A DNA stretch of 64,000 bases from Comamonadaceae bacterium (GTDB taxonomy: Bacteria; Pseudomonadota; Gammaproteobacteria; Burkholderiales; Burkholderiaceae_C). The DNA lies in the NCBI GenBank assembly GCA_947476285.1, contig CANJPU010000003.1:1-64000 (forward strand). Reading direction: 5' to 3'. Below are positions 47,348 to 55,620 of this stretch, piece after piece. The position numbers and the translations under genes were made by a program. The notes below the pieces were generated by a model, which worked only from the letters and a program-made list of their open reading frames with translations, did not search any database and was not told the origin of the DNA. Within the stretch, counting starts at the first letter, position 1; each line of letters begins with the position of its first letter.

Positions 47348-47898
47348 GCGGCGCACCCGAGCCCGCGCTGGGCTTCCCCGCTGAGCTATTGCTGGCCGCG
47401 CAAGGCATTCGCGTGGCTTTTTTTGATGTGGACGGCGTTCTCACTGATGGCGGCCTGTACATGAGTGATGCGGGTGAATCACTCAAACGCTTCAACATTC
47501 TGGATGGACTGGGGCTCAAGCTGCTCCAGAAGGCCGGCATCACCCCGGCGGTGATCACCGGGCGGGATTGCGCACCTTTGCGAGCGCGGCTCAAGGCGCT
47601 GGGCGTGACCCATGTTCACTACGGCACCGAGGACAAACGGCCAGCGGCCGAACTGACGCTGCGGCAGTTGGGGCTTGACTGGTCGCAAGCTGCGGGCATG
47701 GGCGACGATTGGCCGGACCTGCCAGTGCTGCGTCGTTGTGCTTTTGCATGCGCACCGGCCAACGCGCATGCGCAGGTTAAGGCCATTGCCCACTTTGTCA
47801 CTTCGCTGTCAGGCGGAGCCGGGGCGGCGCGAGAATTTTGCGATGTGCTGCTGATCGCCAGCGGCCGCTACCGCGAGTTGCTGGAGGATTTCTCATGA
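47344..47898 (+). CDS. kdsC: 3-deoxy-D-manno-octulosonate 8-phosphate phosphatase KdsC
   Basis: 184 residues. HAD motif I VAFFDVDGVLTDGGLYM, motif II VITGRD, motif IV MGDDWPDLPVLRRC. C0-capped tetrameric HAD phosphatase that makes Kdo. The start at 47344 overlaps kdsD, supporting translational coupling. Confidence 0.94.
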   Translation: MSGAPEPALGFPAELLLAAQGIRVAFFDVDGVLTDGGLYMSDAGESLKRFNILDGLGLKLLQKAGITPAVITGRDCAPLRARLKALGVTHVHYGTEDKRPAAELTLRQLGLDWSQAAGMGDDWPDLPVLRRCAFACAPANAHAQVKAIAHFVTSLSGGAGAAREFCDVLLIASGRYRELLEDFS

Positions 47899-47929
47899 GC
47901 GCCCAGCCGAGCGCGAGGGCGTGACCGTC

Positions 47930-48580
47930 ATGGCGAAGTTGCTACCGGGTCGCACTGTGCGCATGCGGGTGCGCGGCCTCTGGGAGCGCGCGTCTGTCTA
48001 CCTTCCCATCATTCTCATGGGCTTGATGGCATTGGGCACCTACTGGCTGGCCCGCAACACGCCGATGCTTGCGCCGCCTGAGCCGACGCGCCCGCCCACG
48101 CACGACCCTGACTATTCCATGAATCGTTTTTCGGTCAAGACATTCGACCCCACCGGGCGCATCAAGAGCGAGGTCTTCGGTGCGCAGGCGCGCCATTACC
48201 CGGACACAGACACGCTGGAAATCGACCAGCCGCGTGTCCGCTCTTTCAATGCGCGCGCAGAGCTGACAGTGGCGACAGCCCGAAGCGCGCTGAGCAACGC
48301 CGACGGCTCGGAGGTTCAACTGATAGGCGACGCAGTGGTGACGCGCCAGGCCAGCACCGACAAGCTCGGACACACGCGGCCGCGGCTGGAATTTCGAGGG
48401 GAGTTTCTGCATGCGTTCCTTGCCACCGAGCGGCTCAAGTCGCACAAGCCGGTTCAGATCACGCGGGGCGAGACCCGAATGATCGCCGACAGCCTTGACT
48501 ACGACAACGTTGCGCAAATCATGGAACTGAGGGGTAGGGTGCGTGGCACACTGGCACCGGCTCCCGAGGCAAGGCGATAA
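47930..48580 (+). CDS. lptC: LPS export protein LptC
   Basis: 216 residues. One N-terminal membrane helix (YLPIILMGLMALGTYWLA) and a periplasmic beta-jellyroll region with MNRFSVKTFDPTGRIKSEVF, VFGAQARHYPDTDTLEIDQP and SADSLDYDNV-like repeats as in LptC. It bridges LptBFG to LptA. ATG 47930 is chosen because GAGGG ends 10 bases before it; GTG at 47921 would sit one base after it. lptA and lptB, normally next, are not here; an SDR gene follows. Confidence 0.85.
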   Translation: MAKLLPGRTVRMRVRGLWERASVYLPIILMGLMALGTYWLARNTPMLAPPEPTRPPTHDPDYSMNRFSVKTFDPTGRIKSEVFGAQARHYPDTDTLEIDQPRVRSFNARAELTVATARSALSNADGSEVQLIGDAVVTRQASTDKLGHTRPRLEFRGEFLHAFLATERLKSHKPVQITRGETRMIADSLDYDNVAQIMELRGRVRGTLAPAPEARR

Positions 48581-48587
48581 CTCAGCG

Positions 48588-49364
48588 ATGGACAAGCTGG
48601 CATTCATTACCGGCGCATCCAGCGGCATCGGTCAGGCGCTGGCCTTGCACTACTACCAGCGTGGCTGGCGGCTCGCGCTGGTTGCGCGGCGCGCCAGCGC
48701 GATGCAGGAATGGGCGCAAGAACAAGCCTGGCCGCCTGAGCGCTACGCCGTGTATGCGGCAGACGTCGCCGACATCGCAAGCATTGTTGATGCGGGCCAA
48801 TCTTGTCTGGAGCAGCAAGGGCTGCCAGATGTGGTGATCGCCAGCGCCGGCATCAGCGCCGGAGTCGACACAGGAGAGAGGGAAGATATCGAGACAATCG
48901 CGCGTACCTTCGCGGTCAACAACGTCGGGCTGGCGGCGACTTTCCAGCCATTCGTCAAAGGCATGGCTGCGCGTGGCACAGGTGCACTGGTGGGCATCGG
49001 TAGTGTGGCAGGCATTCGGGGCTTACCGGGGCACGCTGCCTATTGCGCCAGCAAGGCCGCGGTGATCGGCTACTGCGAAAGCCTGCGAGGCGAAATGCGC
49101 CCCTACGGCGTGAAGGTGGTCACCATTTGCCCCGGCTATATCGACACGCCGCTGACCCGCAGCAACCCGTACTCGATGCCGTTCCTGATGAAGGCGCAAG
49201 ATTTTGCACAGCAAGCTGTGCGTGCGATCGACTCAGGAGCAAGCTACCGGGTGATTCCGTGGCAGATGGGCGCCGTCGCGAAACTGCTGCGCCTGTTGCC
49301 CAACTTCATTTTTGATCGTTTGCTGGTGGGTCGGCCACGCAAGCCGCGCCACACCAGCCTCTAA
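48588..49364 (+). CDS. Short-chain dehydrogenase/reductase
   Basis: 258 residues. NAD(P) motif FITGASSGIGQALALHYYQR, VIASAGISAG, catalytic Ser in VGIGSVAG and YCASKAAV (YxxxK), then VKVVTICPGYIDTPLT. The C-terminal region ends in LLRLLPNFIFDRLLVGR, a membrane-associating helix as in some SDRs acting on lipids or steroids. Starts 8 bases after lptC, probably in its operon. Substrate unknown. Confidence 0.9.
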   Translation: MDKLAFITGASSGIGQALALHYYQRGWRLALVARRASAMQEWAQEQAWPPERYAVYAADVADIASIVDAGQSCLEQQGLPDVVIASAGISAGVDTGEREDIETIARTFAVNNVGLAATFQPFVKGMAARGTGALVGIGSVAGIRGLPGHAAYCASKAAVIGYCESLRGEMRPYGVKVVTICPGYIDTPLTRSNPYSMPFLMKAQDFAQQAVRAIDSGASYRVIPWQMGAVAKLLRLLPNFIFDRLLVGRPRKPRHTSL

Positions 49365-49404
49365 GCCAGCGCGACTCGGGAATGGGTTGCGACTCTGGGC
49401 GCGC

Positions 49405-49923
49405 TCAGTAGCCGTCGCGATTGCCGCCGCGATTGCCGCCGCCACCACCGCCAGTGCCACCACCACGCGGGCCAGAGCCGTAGGGGCTGCGAAAGCCACC
49501 GTCCCCGCCACCGCCTCCACCACCTCGGCCGCCATAGCCACCACCACCACCACCGCCGCCGCCTTCACGACGGCCGCCGCCTCCCCCGCCGCCGTAGCCA
49601 CCACCGCCGCCGCCATAGCCACCCCCACCGCCACCCCCACCCCCACCGTAGCCACCGCTGCGCGGAGGGCGCGCTTCCATGGGCCGGGCCTCGTTGACCA
49701 CGATGCTGCGACCGCCAAGTGACTGGCCACTCATTCCGCTGATCGCGGCTTGGGCTTCCGTGTCGCTGCCCATCTCCACAAAGCCGAAGCCTTTGGAGCG
49801 ACCCGTGTCGCGTTCCATCATGACCTTGGCGCTGGTGACAGTACCAAATTGAGAAAAGGCCTGCTCCAGATCGCTGTCGCGCACGGAGTAAGGCAGATTG
49901 CCCACGTAAAGTTTGTTGCCCAT
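49405..49923 (-). CDS. Glycine-rich RNA-binding protein with one RRM (paralogue 1)
   Basis: 172 residues from ATG 49923. RRM at 1-80: RNP2 KLYVGNLPYSV and RNP1 KGFGFVEM, then a glycine-rich tail dominated by GGGGYGGGG runs with scattered RGG/RGGNRD. This is the cyanobacterial/proteobacterial Rbp type, often cold-induced and RNA-chaperone-like. Nearly identical N-terminal domain to 50227-50616, so a tandem duplication. Its SD sequence lies in the 3' arm of a leader hairpin. Confidence 0.92.
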   Translation of the reverse strand: MGNKLYVGNLPYSVRDSDLEQAFSQFGTVTSAKVMMERDTGRSKGFGFVEMGSDTEAQAAISGMSGQSLGGRSIVVNEARPMEARPPRSGGYGGGGGGGGGGYGGGGGGYGGGGGGGRREGGGGGGGGGYGGRGGGGGGGDGGFRSPYGSGPRGGGTGGGGGGNRGGNRDGY

Positions 49924-49928
49924 CGATT

Positions 49929-49969
49929 GGGACTCCTCAAAAAAACGATGACGAGAGCGATGGAGTCCC
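49929..49969 (-). promoter_or_regulatory. Leader hairpin sequestering the Shine-Dalgarno of RRM paralogue 1
   Basis: On the minus strand GGGACTCC (49969-49962) pairs with GGAGTCCC (49936-49929); the GGAG of the latter is the ribosome-binding site, 9 bases before the ATG. Loop of 25 bases contains a T run. The same device precedes paralogue 2. Confidence 0.75.
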
Positions 49970-50168
49970 GAAAACGCATTCAACTAAGCCTGAGCGACGC
50001 GAAAAGTGACCTATTCACCGCAAACCTTGCATGACCTGCATGAGTCACGCTTTTCAATTATGAACAGATATTTCGCGTCCGTGCAGCCCCGCGCAAGGCC
50101 TTTCCAACCCGCAAAAACCCTAGTGCTGCATAGAGTGAAACGCTGCTCTGGGATTGAGCCGCCCATGA

Positions 50169-50192
50169 AAAAAGGGCCCGAAGGCCCTTTTT
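50169..50192 (-). terminator. Terminator after RRM paralogue 2
   Basis: On the minus strand AAAAAGGGCC-TTCG-GGCCCTTTTT: 10-bp stem with UUCG tetraloop and T tail, 35 bases after the stop. Symmetric, so it can stop either strand. Confidence 0.9.
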
Positions 50193-50226
50193 GCTGAAAT
50201 CGACAATGTCGATGGTCTGGACGGTC

Positions 50227-50616
<390 letters not shown>

Positions 50617-50621
50617 GAAAA

Positions 50622-50659
50622 GGACTCCTCGAATAAAAAACGCTCAAGCGATGGAGTCC
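50622..50659 (-). promoter_or_regulatory. Leader hairpin sequestering the Shine-Dalgarno of RRM paralogue 2
   Basis: GGACTCC (50659-50653 on minus) pairs with GGAGTCC (50628-50622), hiding the AGGAG ribosome-binding site; 24-base loop with ATCGCT and a T run as in paralogue 1. A TTCACCGCAAACC block about 40-80 bases further upstream is also shared by both leaders. Confidence 0.75.
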
Positions 50660-50837
50660 GAAAAACGCAATAAACAAACCACGCGAACCGACCATTCACC
50701 GCAAACCAATGTGCTGCTTTGAGGCAAACACCCCCGCATTATGGGCTATTTAAAGGAAAAGCACCTAATTTATTATTGGGCTCCCAATCTTTCGGGTGGA
50801 TGCGCCTCTCACCTGGACCCGGTCGCCTGGGCAATAT

Positions 50838-52040
50838 CTACCAGTTGACTTCGCGGTCGGGTGTTGCGCCGATGCGGTGGATGGAAAGGTCGGCGCCTTC
50901 ATACTCCTCTTCCTGCGACAAGCGCAGATCGCTGAACTGCTTGATCACGCCGTAAACGATGAAGCCGGCCACCAAGGCCCAGGCGATGCCAAGTGCGGTG
51001 CCTATGAGTTGCGCGCTGAGGCTCACTCCGCCAAGTCCGCCCAGAGCCTTTGTGCCGAAGATGCCGGCAGCGATGCCGCCCCAGGCGCCGCACAGACCGT
51101 GCAAAGGCCAAACGCCCAGCACGTCGTCGATCTTCCACTTGTTCTGAGTGAGTGTGAACATGGCTACGAAGATGAAGCCAGCCACACCGCCGACCACCAG
51201 AGCACCCAGCGGATGCATCAGGTCAGAGCCGGCGCAAACAGCCACCAGTCCTGCGAGCGGGCCGTTGTGCACGAAGCCCGGGTCATTGCGTCCGATCGCC
51301 AGCGCAGCGAGCGTGCCTCCGGCCATTGCCATCAGAGAGTTGACAGCGACCAAGCCAGATATCTTGTCGATGGTCTGCGCGCTCATCACGTTGAAGCCGA
51401 ACCAGCCCACGGTCAGGATCCAGGCGCCCAGGGCCAGGAACGGAATGTTGGAGGGGGGATGGGCCGAGATTGCACCATCCTTGCGATAGCGATTGCTGCG
51501 CGCGCCCAACAGAATGACAGCAGGCAAGGCCAGCCATCCGCCCATCGCATGAACTACGATCGAGCCAGCGAAATCATGAAACTCAGCGCCGGTCAATGAC
51601 TTGATCCACGCCTGTATGCCAAAGGCTTGGTTCCAAGCAACGCCCTCAAACAAGGGATAGACCAGGCCAACGATGACTGCAGTGGCAATGAGTTGCGGCC
51701 CGAATCGTGCACGCTCGGCAATGCCGCCGGAAATGATGGCCGGAATCGCCGCCGCAAAGGTCAGCAGAAAGAAAAACTTCACCAGCTCATAGCCGTTCTT
51801 CGCGGCAAGCTGCTCGGCTCCGACAAAAAAGCTGGTGCCATAGGCCACGGTATACCCAACCATGAAGTAGGCGACCGTGGAAACTGAGAAATCGACAAGA
51901 ATCTTCACCAGGGCATTGACCTGGTTCTTCTTGCGCACGGTACCGAGTTCCAGAAAGGCGAACCCCGCATGCATGGCAAGCACCATGATGCCGCCCAAAA
52001 GGATGAACAAAGCGTCCGAGCCCTGTTTTAGTGCTTCCAT
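50838..52040 (-). CDS. amtB: Ammonium transporter AmtB
   Basis: 400 residues from ATG 52040, preceded by AGAGGGGC; the upstream 45 codons of open frame are discarded. Eleven membrane helices; the twin-His motifs are in GSIVVHAMGGWLALPAV and LHGLCGAWGGIAAGIFG. It conducts ammonium across the inner membrane. No glnK is adjacent, unlike the usual glnK-amtB pair. A sigma-54-type promoter 74 bases upstream suggests NtrC control. Confidence 0.93.
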   Translation of the reverse strand: MEALKQGSDALFILLGGIMVLAMHAGFAFLELGTVRKKNQVNALVKILVDFSVSTVAYFMVGYTVAYGTSFFVGAEQLAAKNGYELVKFFFLLTFAAAIPAIISGGIAERARFGPQLIATAVIVGLVYPLFEGVAWNQAFGIQAWIKSLTGAEFHDFAGSIVVHAMGGWLALPAVILLGARSNRYRKDGAISAHPPSNIPFLALGAWILTVGWFGFNVMSAQTIDKISGLVAVNSLMAMAGGTLAALAIGRNDPGFVHNGPLAGLVAVCAGSDLMHPLGALVVGGVAGFIFVAMFTLTQNKWKIDDVLGVWPLHGLCGAWGGIAAGIFGTKALGGLGGVSLSAQLIGTALGIAWALVAGFIVYGVIKQFSDLRLSQEEEYEGADLSIHRIGATPDREVNW

Positions 52041-52113
52041 AAGCCCCTCTTTGAATGAAATGCCTGATATTGGTGCGCAAATCGGCTGGAAATAGACGGC
52101 GCACCAGAACGTA

Positions 52114-52128
52114 GCAATAAGTGCGCCA
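52114..52128 (-). promoter_or_regulatory. Sigma-54-like promoter for amtB
   Basis: On the minus strand TGGCGCACTTATTGC matches the -24/-12 consensus TGGCACG-N4-TTGC at all but two positions, with GG and GC correctly spaced. It lies 74 bases before the amtB start. Confidence 0.55.
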
Positions 52129-52225
52129 GAAGCGTGCGAATCGCAGGTGTTTGAGGCCTGCAAAGCCCAGCGCATCGTACAATCAGCGCCGCCGTGGAGG
52201 TGCTTGCCCGCACGGCTCTACCTGC

Positions 52226-52795
52226 TTGGAATCCTTCCTCATCTCCACTGGCATCGTCGCCCTGGCCGAAATCGGCGACAAAACTCAACTTCTCGCGCTG
52301 GTCCTTGCGGCACGTTTTCGCAAGCCTTGGCCCATCGTGCTGGGCATATTGGTGGCTACCTTGGCCAACCATGCGTTGGCCGGCGCTGCGGGCGCCTGGG
52401 TGACCACCGTGATGGGGCCCCAGTTGCTGCGCCAGATCCTGGGTGGCTCCTTCATCGTCATGGCTTTGTGGATGCTGATCCCTGACAAGTACGACCAAGA
52501 CGAAGGCCGGCACGCACGTGCATCGCGGCTGGGCGTGTTTGGGGCCACTGCGCTGGCCTTCTTCCTGGCCGAGATGGGAGACAAGACGCAGGTGGCGACG
52601 GTCATGCTCGCTGCCCGCTACAACGAGTGGGCCTGGGTCGTGGCCGGTACCACGCTGGGAATGATGCTGGCCAACGCGCCAGTCGTTTGGTTCGGCGACC
52701 GCATGATGCGGCGTGTGCCGATCCGCGCCGTGCATCTGGTTTCAGCGGCGATCTTCATTGCACTGGGAGTTGCGGCGCTGGCCGGGTGGGGTTGA
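52226..52795 (+). CDS. TMEM165/GDT1-family (UPF0016) Mn/Ca transporter
   Basis: 189 residues from a TTG at 52226. Two E-x-G-D-K-(T/S) motifs, ALAEIGDKTQLLALVLAARF and FFLAEMGDKTQVATVMLAAR, define the family, which moves Mn2+ or Ca2+ in exchange for H+. Six membrane helices. No ATG is available in frame before the first motif, so TTG start is used, placing the sequence as M(L)ESFLISTGIVALAEIG, like relatives. A -10-like TACAAT is at 52178. Confidence 0.85.
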   Translation: MESFLISTGIVALAEIGDKTQLLALVLAARFRKPWPIVLGILVATLANHALAGAAGAWVTTVMGPQLLRQILGGSFIVMALWMLIPDKYDQDEGRHARASRLGVFGATALAFFLAEMGDKTQVATVMLAARYNEWAWVVAGTTLGMMLANAPVVWFGDRMMRRVPIRAVHLVSAAIFIALGVAALAGWG

Positions 52796-52801
52796 TATAC
52801 T
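52796..52801 (+). promoter_or_regulatory. -10-like TATACT before the SAM-II leader
   Basis: TATACT lies 7 bases before the first base of the SAM-II aptamer stem, right for transcription to start at about 52808. A -35 is poor (TTGCGG at 52770). TATACT also forms the loop of a 7-bp inverted repeat GGGTTGA/TCAACCC. Confidence 0.4.
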
Positions 52802-52807
52802 TCAACC

Positions 52808-52858
52808 CAAGCGCCGATTTGCCCCAGCTTGCGGGCGCTCAATAAATCCAGCTAAAGA
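52808..52858 (+). ncRNA. SAM-II riboswitch aptamer upstream of metX
   Basis: P1 stem AGCGCC (52810-52815) pairs with GGCGCT (52834-52839). Loop GATTTG and the downstream single-stranded AATAAATCCAGCTAAAG follow the SAM-II consensus (GAUUU..., AUAAAU..AGCUAAA) closely. The position, directly before metX, is the classical one. SAM binding would fold the pseudoknot using GCTAAA. Confidence 0.88.
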
Positions 52859-52873
52859 TAGCCAGCCCGACAG

Positions 52874-52908
52874 CCCGGCCTCGCCTCTTTAGCGACGCCG
52901 GGTTTTTT
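52874..52908 (+). terminator. Attenuator terminator of the SAM-II leader
   Basis: CCCGGC-C-TCGC-CTCTTTA-GCGA-C-GCCGGG followed by TTTTTTG. CTTTAGC (52887-52893) inside it is complementary to GCTAAAG (52851-52857) of the aptamer, so the two structures compete. Confidence 0.85.
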
Positions 52909-52948
52909 GTTGTCGGCACAAGCTGAGCCAGTATTGATGTTCGCCAAG

Positions 52949-54100
52949 ATGATCGTTTCGCCACAGTCGATATCGTTTGACCAGCCGCTTGCTCTGCAAA
53001 GCGGTGCGTCCATTCGCGACTATTCGCTTGCGTTCGAGACCTACGGCACGCTCAATGCCAAGCGCAGCAACGCAGTGCTGATCTGCCATGCGCTGAATGC
53101 ATCGCATCACGTGGCGGGCAGCTACCAGGGTCAGGAAGATTCGGTTGGCTGGTGGGACACCATGATCGGTACGGGCAAGCCGGTTGACACAGACCATTTC
53201 TTCGTCATCGGTGTGAACAATCTGGGCTCATGCTTCGGCTCCACCGGCCCGATGGATCAGAACCCGGACACCGGTCAAGTCTATGGCGCTGACTTTCCAG
53301 TTGTCACTGTCGAAGATTGGGTCACCGCACAGGCGCGCCTGCTCGATGCGCTGGGCATACAGACACTCGCTGCGGTGATGGGCGGCAGTCTGGGCGGCAT
53401 GCAGGCCTTGTCCTGGACGCTTCAATACCCCCAGCGTGTGCGCCATGCGGTGGTGATTGCGAGTGCGCCCAACCTAACGGCTGAGAACATCGCCTTCAAC
53501 GAAGTGGCGCGCCGTGCCATCGTCACCGATCCTGATTTCCACGGCGGCCATTTTTATCGACACGGCGTCGTGCCCAAGCGCGGACTGCGCATCGCACGCA
53601 TGATCGGCCACATCACTTATCTGTCGGACGATGTGATGAACGAGAAGTTTGGCCGGCTGCTGCGTCCGCGCACCGACGCGCCGGCCACCTCGGGAGGGCC
53701 GGGGTTTCGCTACAGCACCCAGGATGTTGAATTCCAGATCGAGAGTTACTTGCGCCATCAGGGCGAAAAATTCAGCGAATACTTCGACGCAAACACCTAC
53801 CTCCTGATCACTCGGGCACTGGATTACTTTGATCCCGCGCAAAGCCACGGCGGCAACCTGACCCGCGCGCTGGCTGTCGCTACGGCGAAATTCCTGCTGG
53901 TGAGCTTTACTACCGATTGGCGCTTTTCCCCCAAGCGAAGCCGTGAGCTGGTCAAGGCGCTGCTGGACAATCGCCGCGACCTCAGCTACGCGGAAATCGA
54001 TGCACCCCACGGGCATGACGCATTTCTGCTGGAAGATCCGCGCTACATGGGCGTTGTGCGCTCCTACTTCGAGCGCATTGCCGCAGAGGGCGCGCCATGA
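52949..54100 (+). CDS. metX: Homoserine O-acyltransferase MetX
   Basis: 383 residues from ATG 52949 (52937 also possible). Alpha/beta hydrolase fold: [20 protein letters not shown], nucleophile [14 protein letters not shown], then [13 protein letters not shown] with the catalytic Asp-His. It acylates homoserine at the first dedicated step of methionine synthesis; acetyl or succinyl donor cannot be settled from sequence. Controlled by the SAM-II riboswitch upstream and coupled to metW by a 4-base overlap. Confidence 0.94.
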   Translation: MIVSPQSISFDQPLALQSGASIRDYSLAFETYGTLNAKRSNAVLICHALNASHHVAGSYQGQEDSVGWWDTMIGTGKPVDTDHFFVIGVNNLGSCFGSTGPMDQNPDTGQVYGADFPVVTVEDWVTAQARLLDALGIQTLAAVMGGSLGGMQALSWTLQYPQRVRHAVVIASAPNLTAENIAFNEVARRAIVTDPDFHGGHFYRHGVVPKRGLRIARMIGHITYLSDDVMNEKFGRLLRPRTDAPATSGGPGFRYSTQDVEFQIESYLRHQGEKFSEYFDANTYLLITRALDYFDPAQSHGGNLTRALAVATAKFLLVSFTTDWRFSPKRSRELVKALLDNRRDLSYAEIDAPHGHDAFLLEDPRYMGVVRSYFERIAAEGAP

Positions 54101-54681
54101 GCGACAGCCTCACCATGCAATCGATCGCCCGGCTGGTGCCCACGGGGTCGCGGGTGCTCGACCTGGGCTGCGGTGACGGCGCGATGCTGGACTACCTGCA
54201 GCGCGAGCGTGCTTGCTCGGGCTATGGCATCGAAATTGCGGACGACAACGTATTGGCCTGCGTCAAGCGGGGCGTCAATGTCATCCAGCTCAATCTCGAA
54301 GAGGGCTTGTCGATGTTTGACGATGCGTCCTTCGATGTGGTGTTGCAGATCGACACGCTGCAGCACTTGCGCAATGCCGAGACCATGCTGGTGGAGACGG
54401 CTCGCGTCGGTCGCATGGGCGTGGTGGCGTTTCCAAACTTTGGGCACTGGCCCAATCGGCTGTCCGTCGCGCAGGGCCGCATGCCGGTGACCCGTCGGCT
54501 GCCTTACCAGTGGTATGACACGCCCAATATTCGGGTGGGAACCTACAAGGACTTCCAGGCCCTTGCGACGAAGAACCGCCTGAACATTCTGGATGCGTTC
54601 GGCTTGCAGGATGGACGCGAGGTGCGTTTCCTGCCCAATGCCCGAGCTGGAACGGCGGTATTCAAGTTTGAACGAGAGTGA
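54097..54681 (+). CDS. metW: Methionine biosynthesis protein MetW
   Basis: 194 residues. SAM-methyltransferase fold: [53 protein letters not shown], then [20 protein letters not shown] and [12 protein letters not shown], which are MetW-specific. MetW acts with MetX in homoserine acylation. Start overlaps metX stop. Confidence 0.95.
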   Translation: MSDSLTMQSIARLVPTGSRVLDLGCGDGAMLDYLQRERACSGYGIEIADDNVLACVKRGVNVIQLNLEEGLSMFDDASFDVVLQIDTLQHLRNAETMLVETARVGRMGVVAFPNFGHWPNRLSVAQGRMPVTRRLPYQWYDTPNIRVGTYKDFQALATKNRLNILDAFGLQDGREVRFLPNARAGTAVFKFERE

Positions 54682-54804
54682 GCTTGCGCCCGTTTGTTGT
54701 ACCATGGGTTCCTCGGGAATACGGCCTCCCGGTTCTTCACAGATAGACGGTGTCCCGTCCAAGCGCTGGCAACTTCATTCCTGGAGTTTTCCGTGGACAC
54801 CGAT

Positions 54805-55620
54805 ATGACCTCCATTTCCCCTGAAGAGTTTGTCGCCACCCTGGGTCGAGCCAACGCCCCCTTGGTACTGGACGTGCGGCGCGAAGCCCGCTTCCGCGAA
54901 AGCGAGCGCATCCTGCCCTGCGCACAGCGCTGCGCTCCCGAACAAGTTGCAGCGTTCGCGGCCAGTCGTCGTCCGTCCGAAGCCCTTGTGTACTGCGTGT
55001 ATGGGCACGAGGTCAGCAGCCAGGCAGCGGCGCAGTTGCGCGCCGCCGGCTGGCATGCCCGCTTCCTTGAAGGTGGCATCGAAGCCCTGATCGAGCGCGG
55101 CCTGCCCACTTTGCGCAAATGTCCAGAGCTGGGCGTGACCGGAGAGCGGCCTTCGCGTTGGATCACCCGTGAACGTCCCAAGATCGACCGCATCGCGTGT
55201 CCGTGGCTGGTTCAGCGCTTCATCGATCCTGCGGCGGAATTCATCTACGTCCCCACGGACCAAGTCTTCGATGAGGCGCAGCGCCTGCAGGCCATCGCCT
55301 ATGACATACCCGGCGCGCCCATCTCGCACGACGGTGAGCTTTGCAGCTTCGACACCTTGCTGCGCGCGTTCGACCTGCACGATCCCGCGCTGCTGGCGCT
55401 GGCTCATATCGTGCGGGGCGCTGACACCGATCGCCCGGATCTCGCGCCACCATCGGCGGGCCTGCTCGCGATCTCACTGGGTTTTTCACGCCTGCACGTT
55501 GACGACCATGCGATGCTTGCCGCCGTCCTGCCCGTGTACGACGCACTCTATGCCTGGTGCCGCAGCGCGCAATCCGAGACCCACGGCTGGAACCCCGATT
55601 TGATGAAAGCAAAGCCATGA
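54805..55620 (+). CDS. chrB: Rhodanese-ChrB fusion: chromate-resistance regulator/protein
   Basis: 271 residues from ATG 54805. N-terminal rhodanese domain (EEFVATLGRANAPLVLDVRR; the active-site loop is LVYCVYGHEVSSQAA with Cys) and C-terminal ChrB domain (PKIDRIACPWLVQRFIDPAA, EFIYVP). This arrangement accompanies chromate transporters. Its stop overlaps the chrA start by 4 bases, so they form one unit. Confidence 0.85.
   Translation: MTSISPEEFVATLGRANAPLVLDVRREARFRESERILPCAQRCAPEQVAAFAASRRPSEALVYCVYGHEVSSQAAAQLRAAGWHARFLEGGIEALIERGLPTLRKCPELGVTGERPSRWITRERPKIDRIACPWLVQRFIDPAAEFIYVPTDQVFDEAQRLQAIAYDIPGAPISHDGELCSFDTLLRAFDLHDPALLALAHIVRGADTDRPDLAPPSAGLLAISLGFSRLHVDDHAMLAAVLPVYDALYAWCRSAQSETHGWNPDLMKAKP

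Noticed and set aside
52140..52225. Possible yybP-ykoY manganese riboswitch before the TMEM165 gene
   Set aside because: GCCCGCACGGCTCTACC resembles the 3' part of that element, and the gene family is often controlled by it, but the 5' GGGGAGUAGC-type segment is missing and the leader after TACAAT would be under 40 bases.
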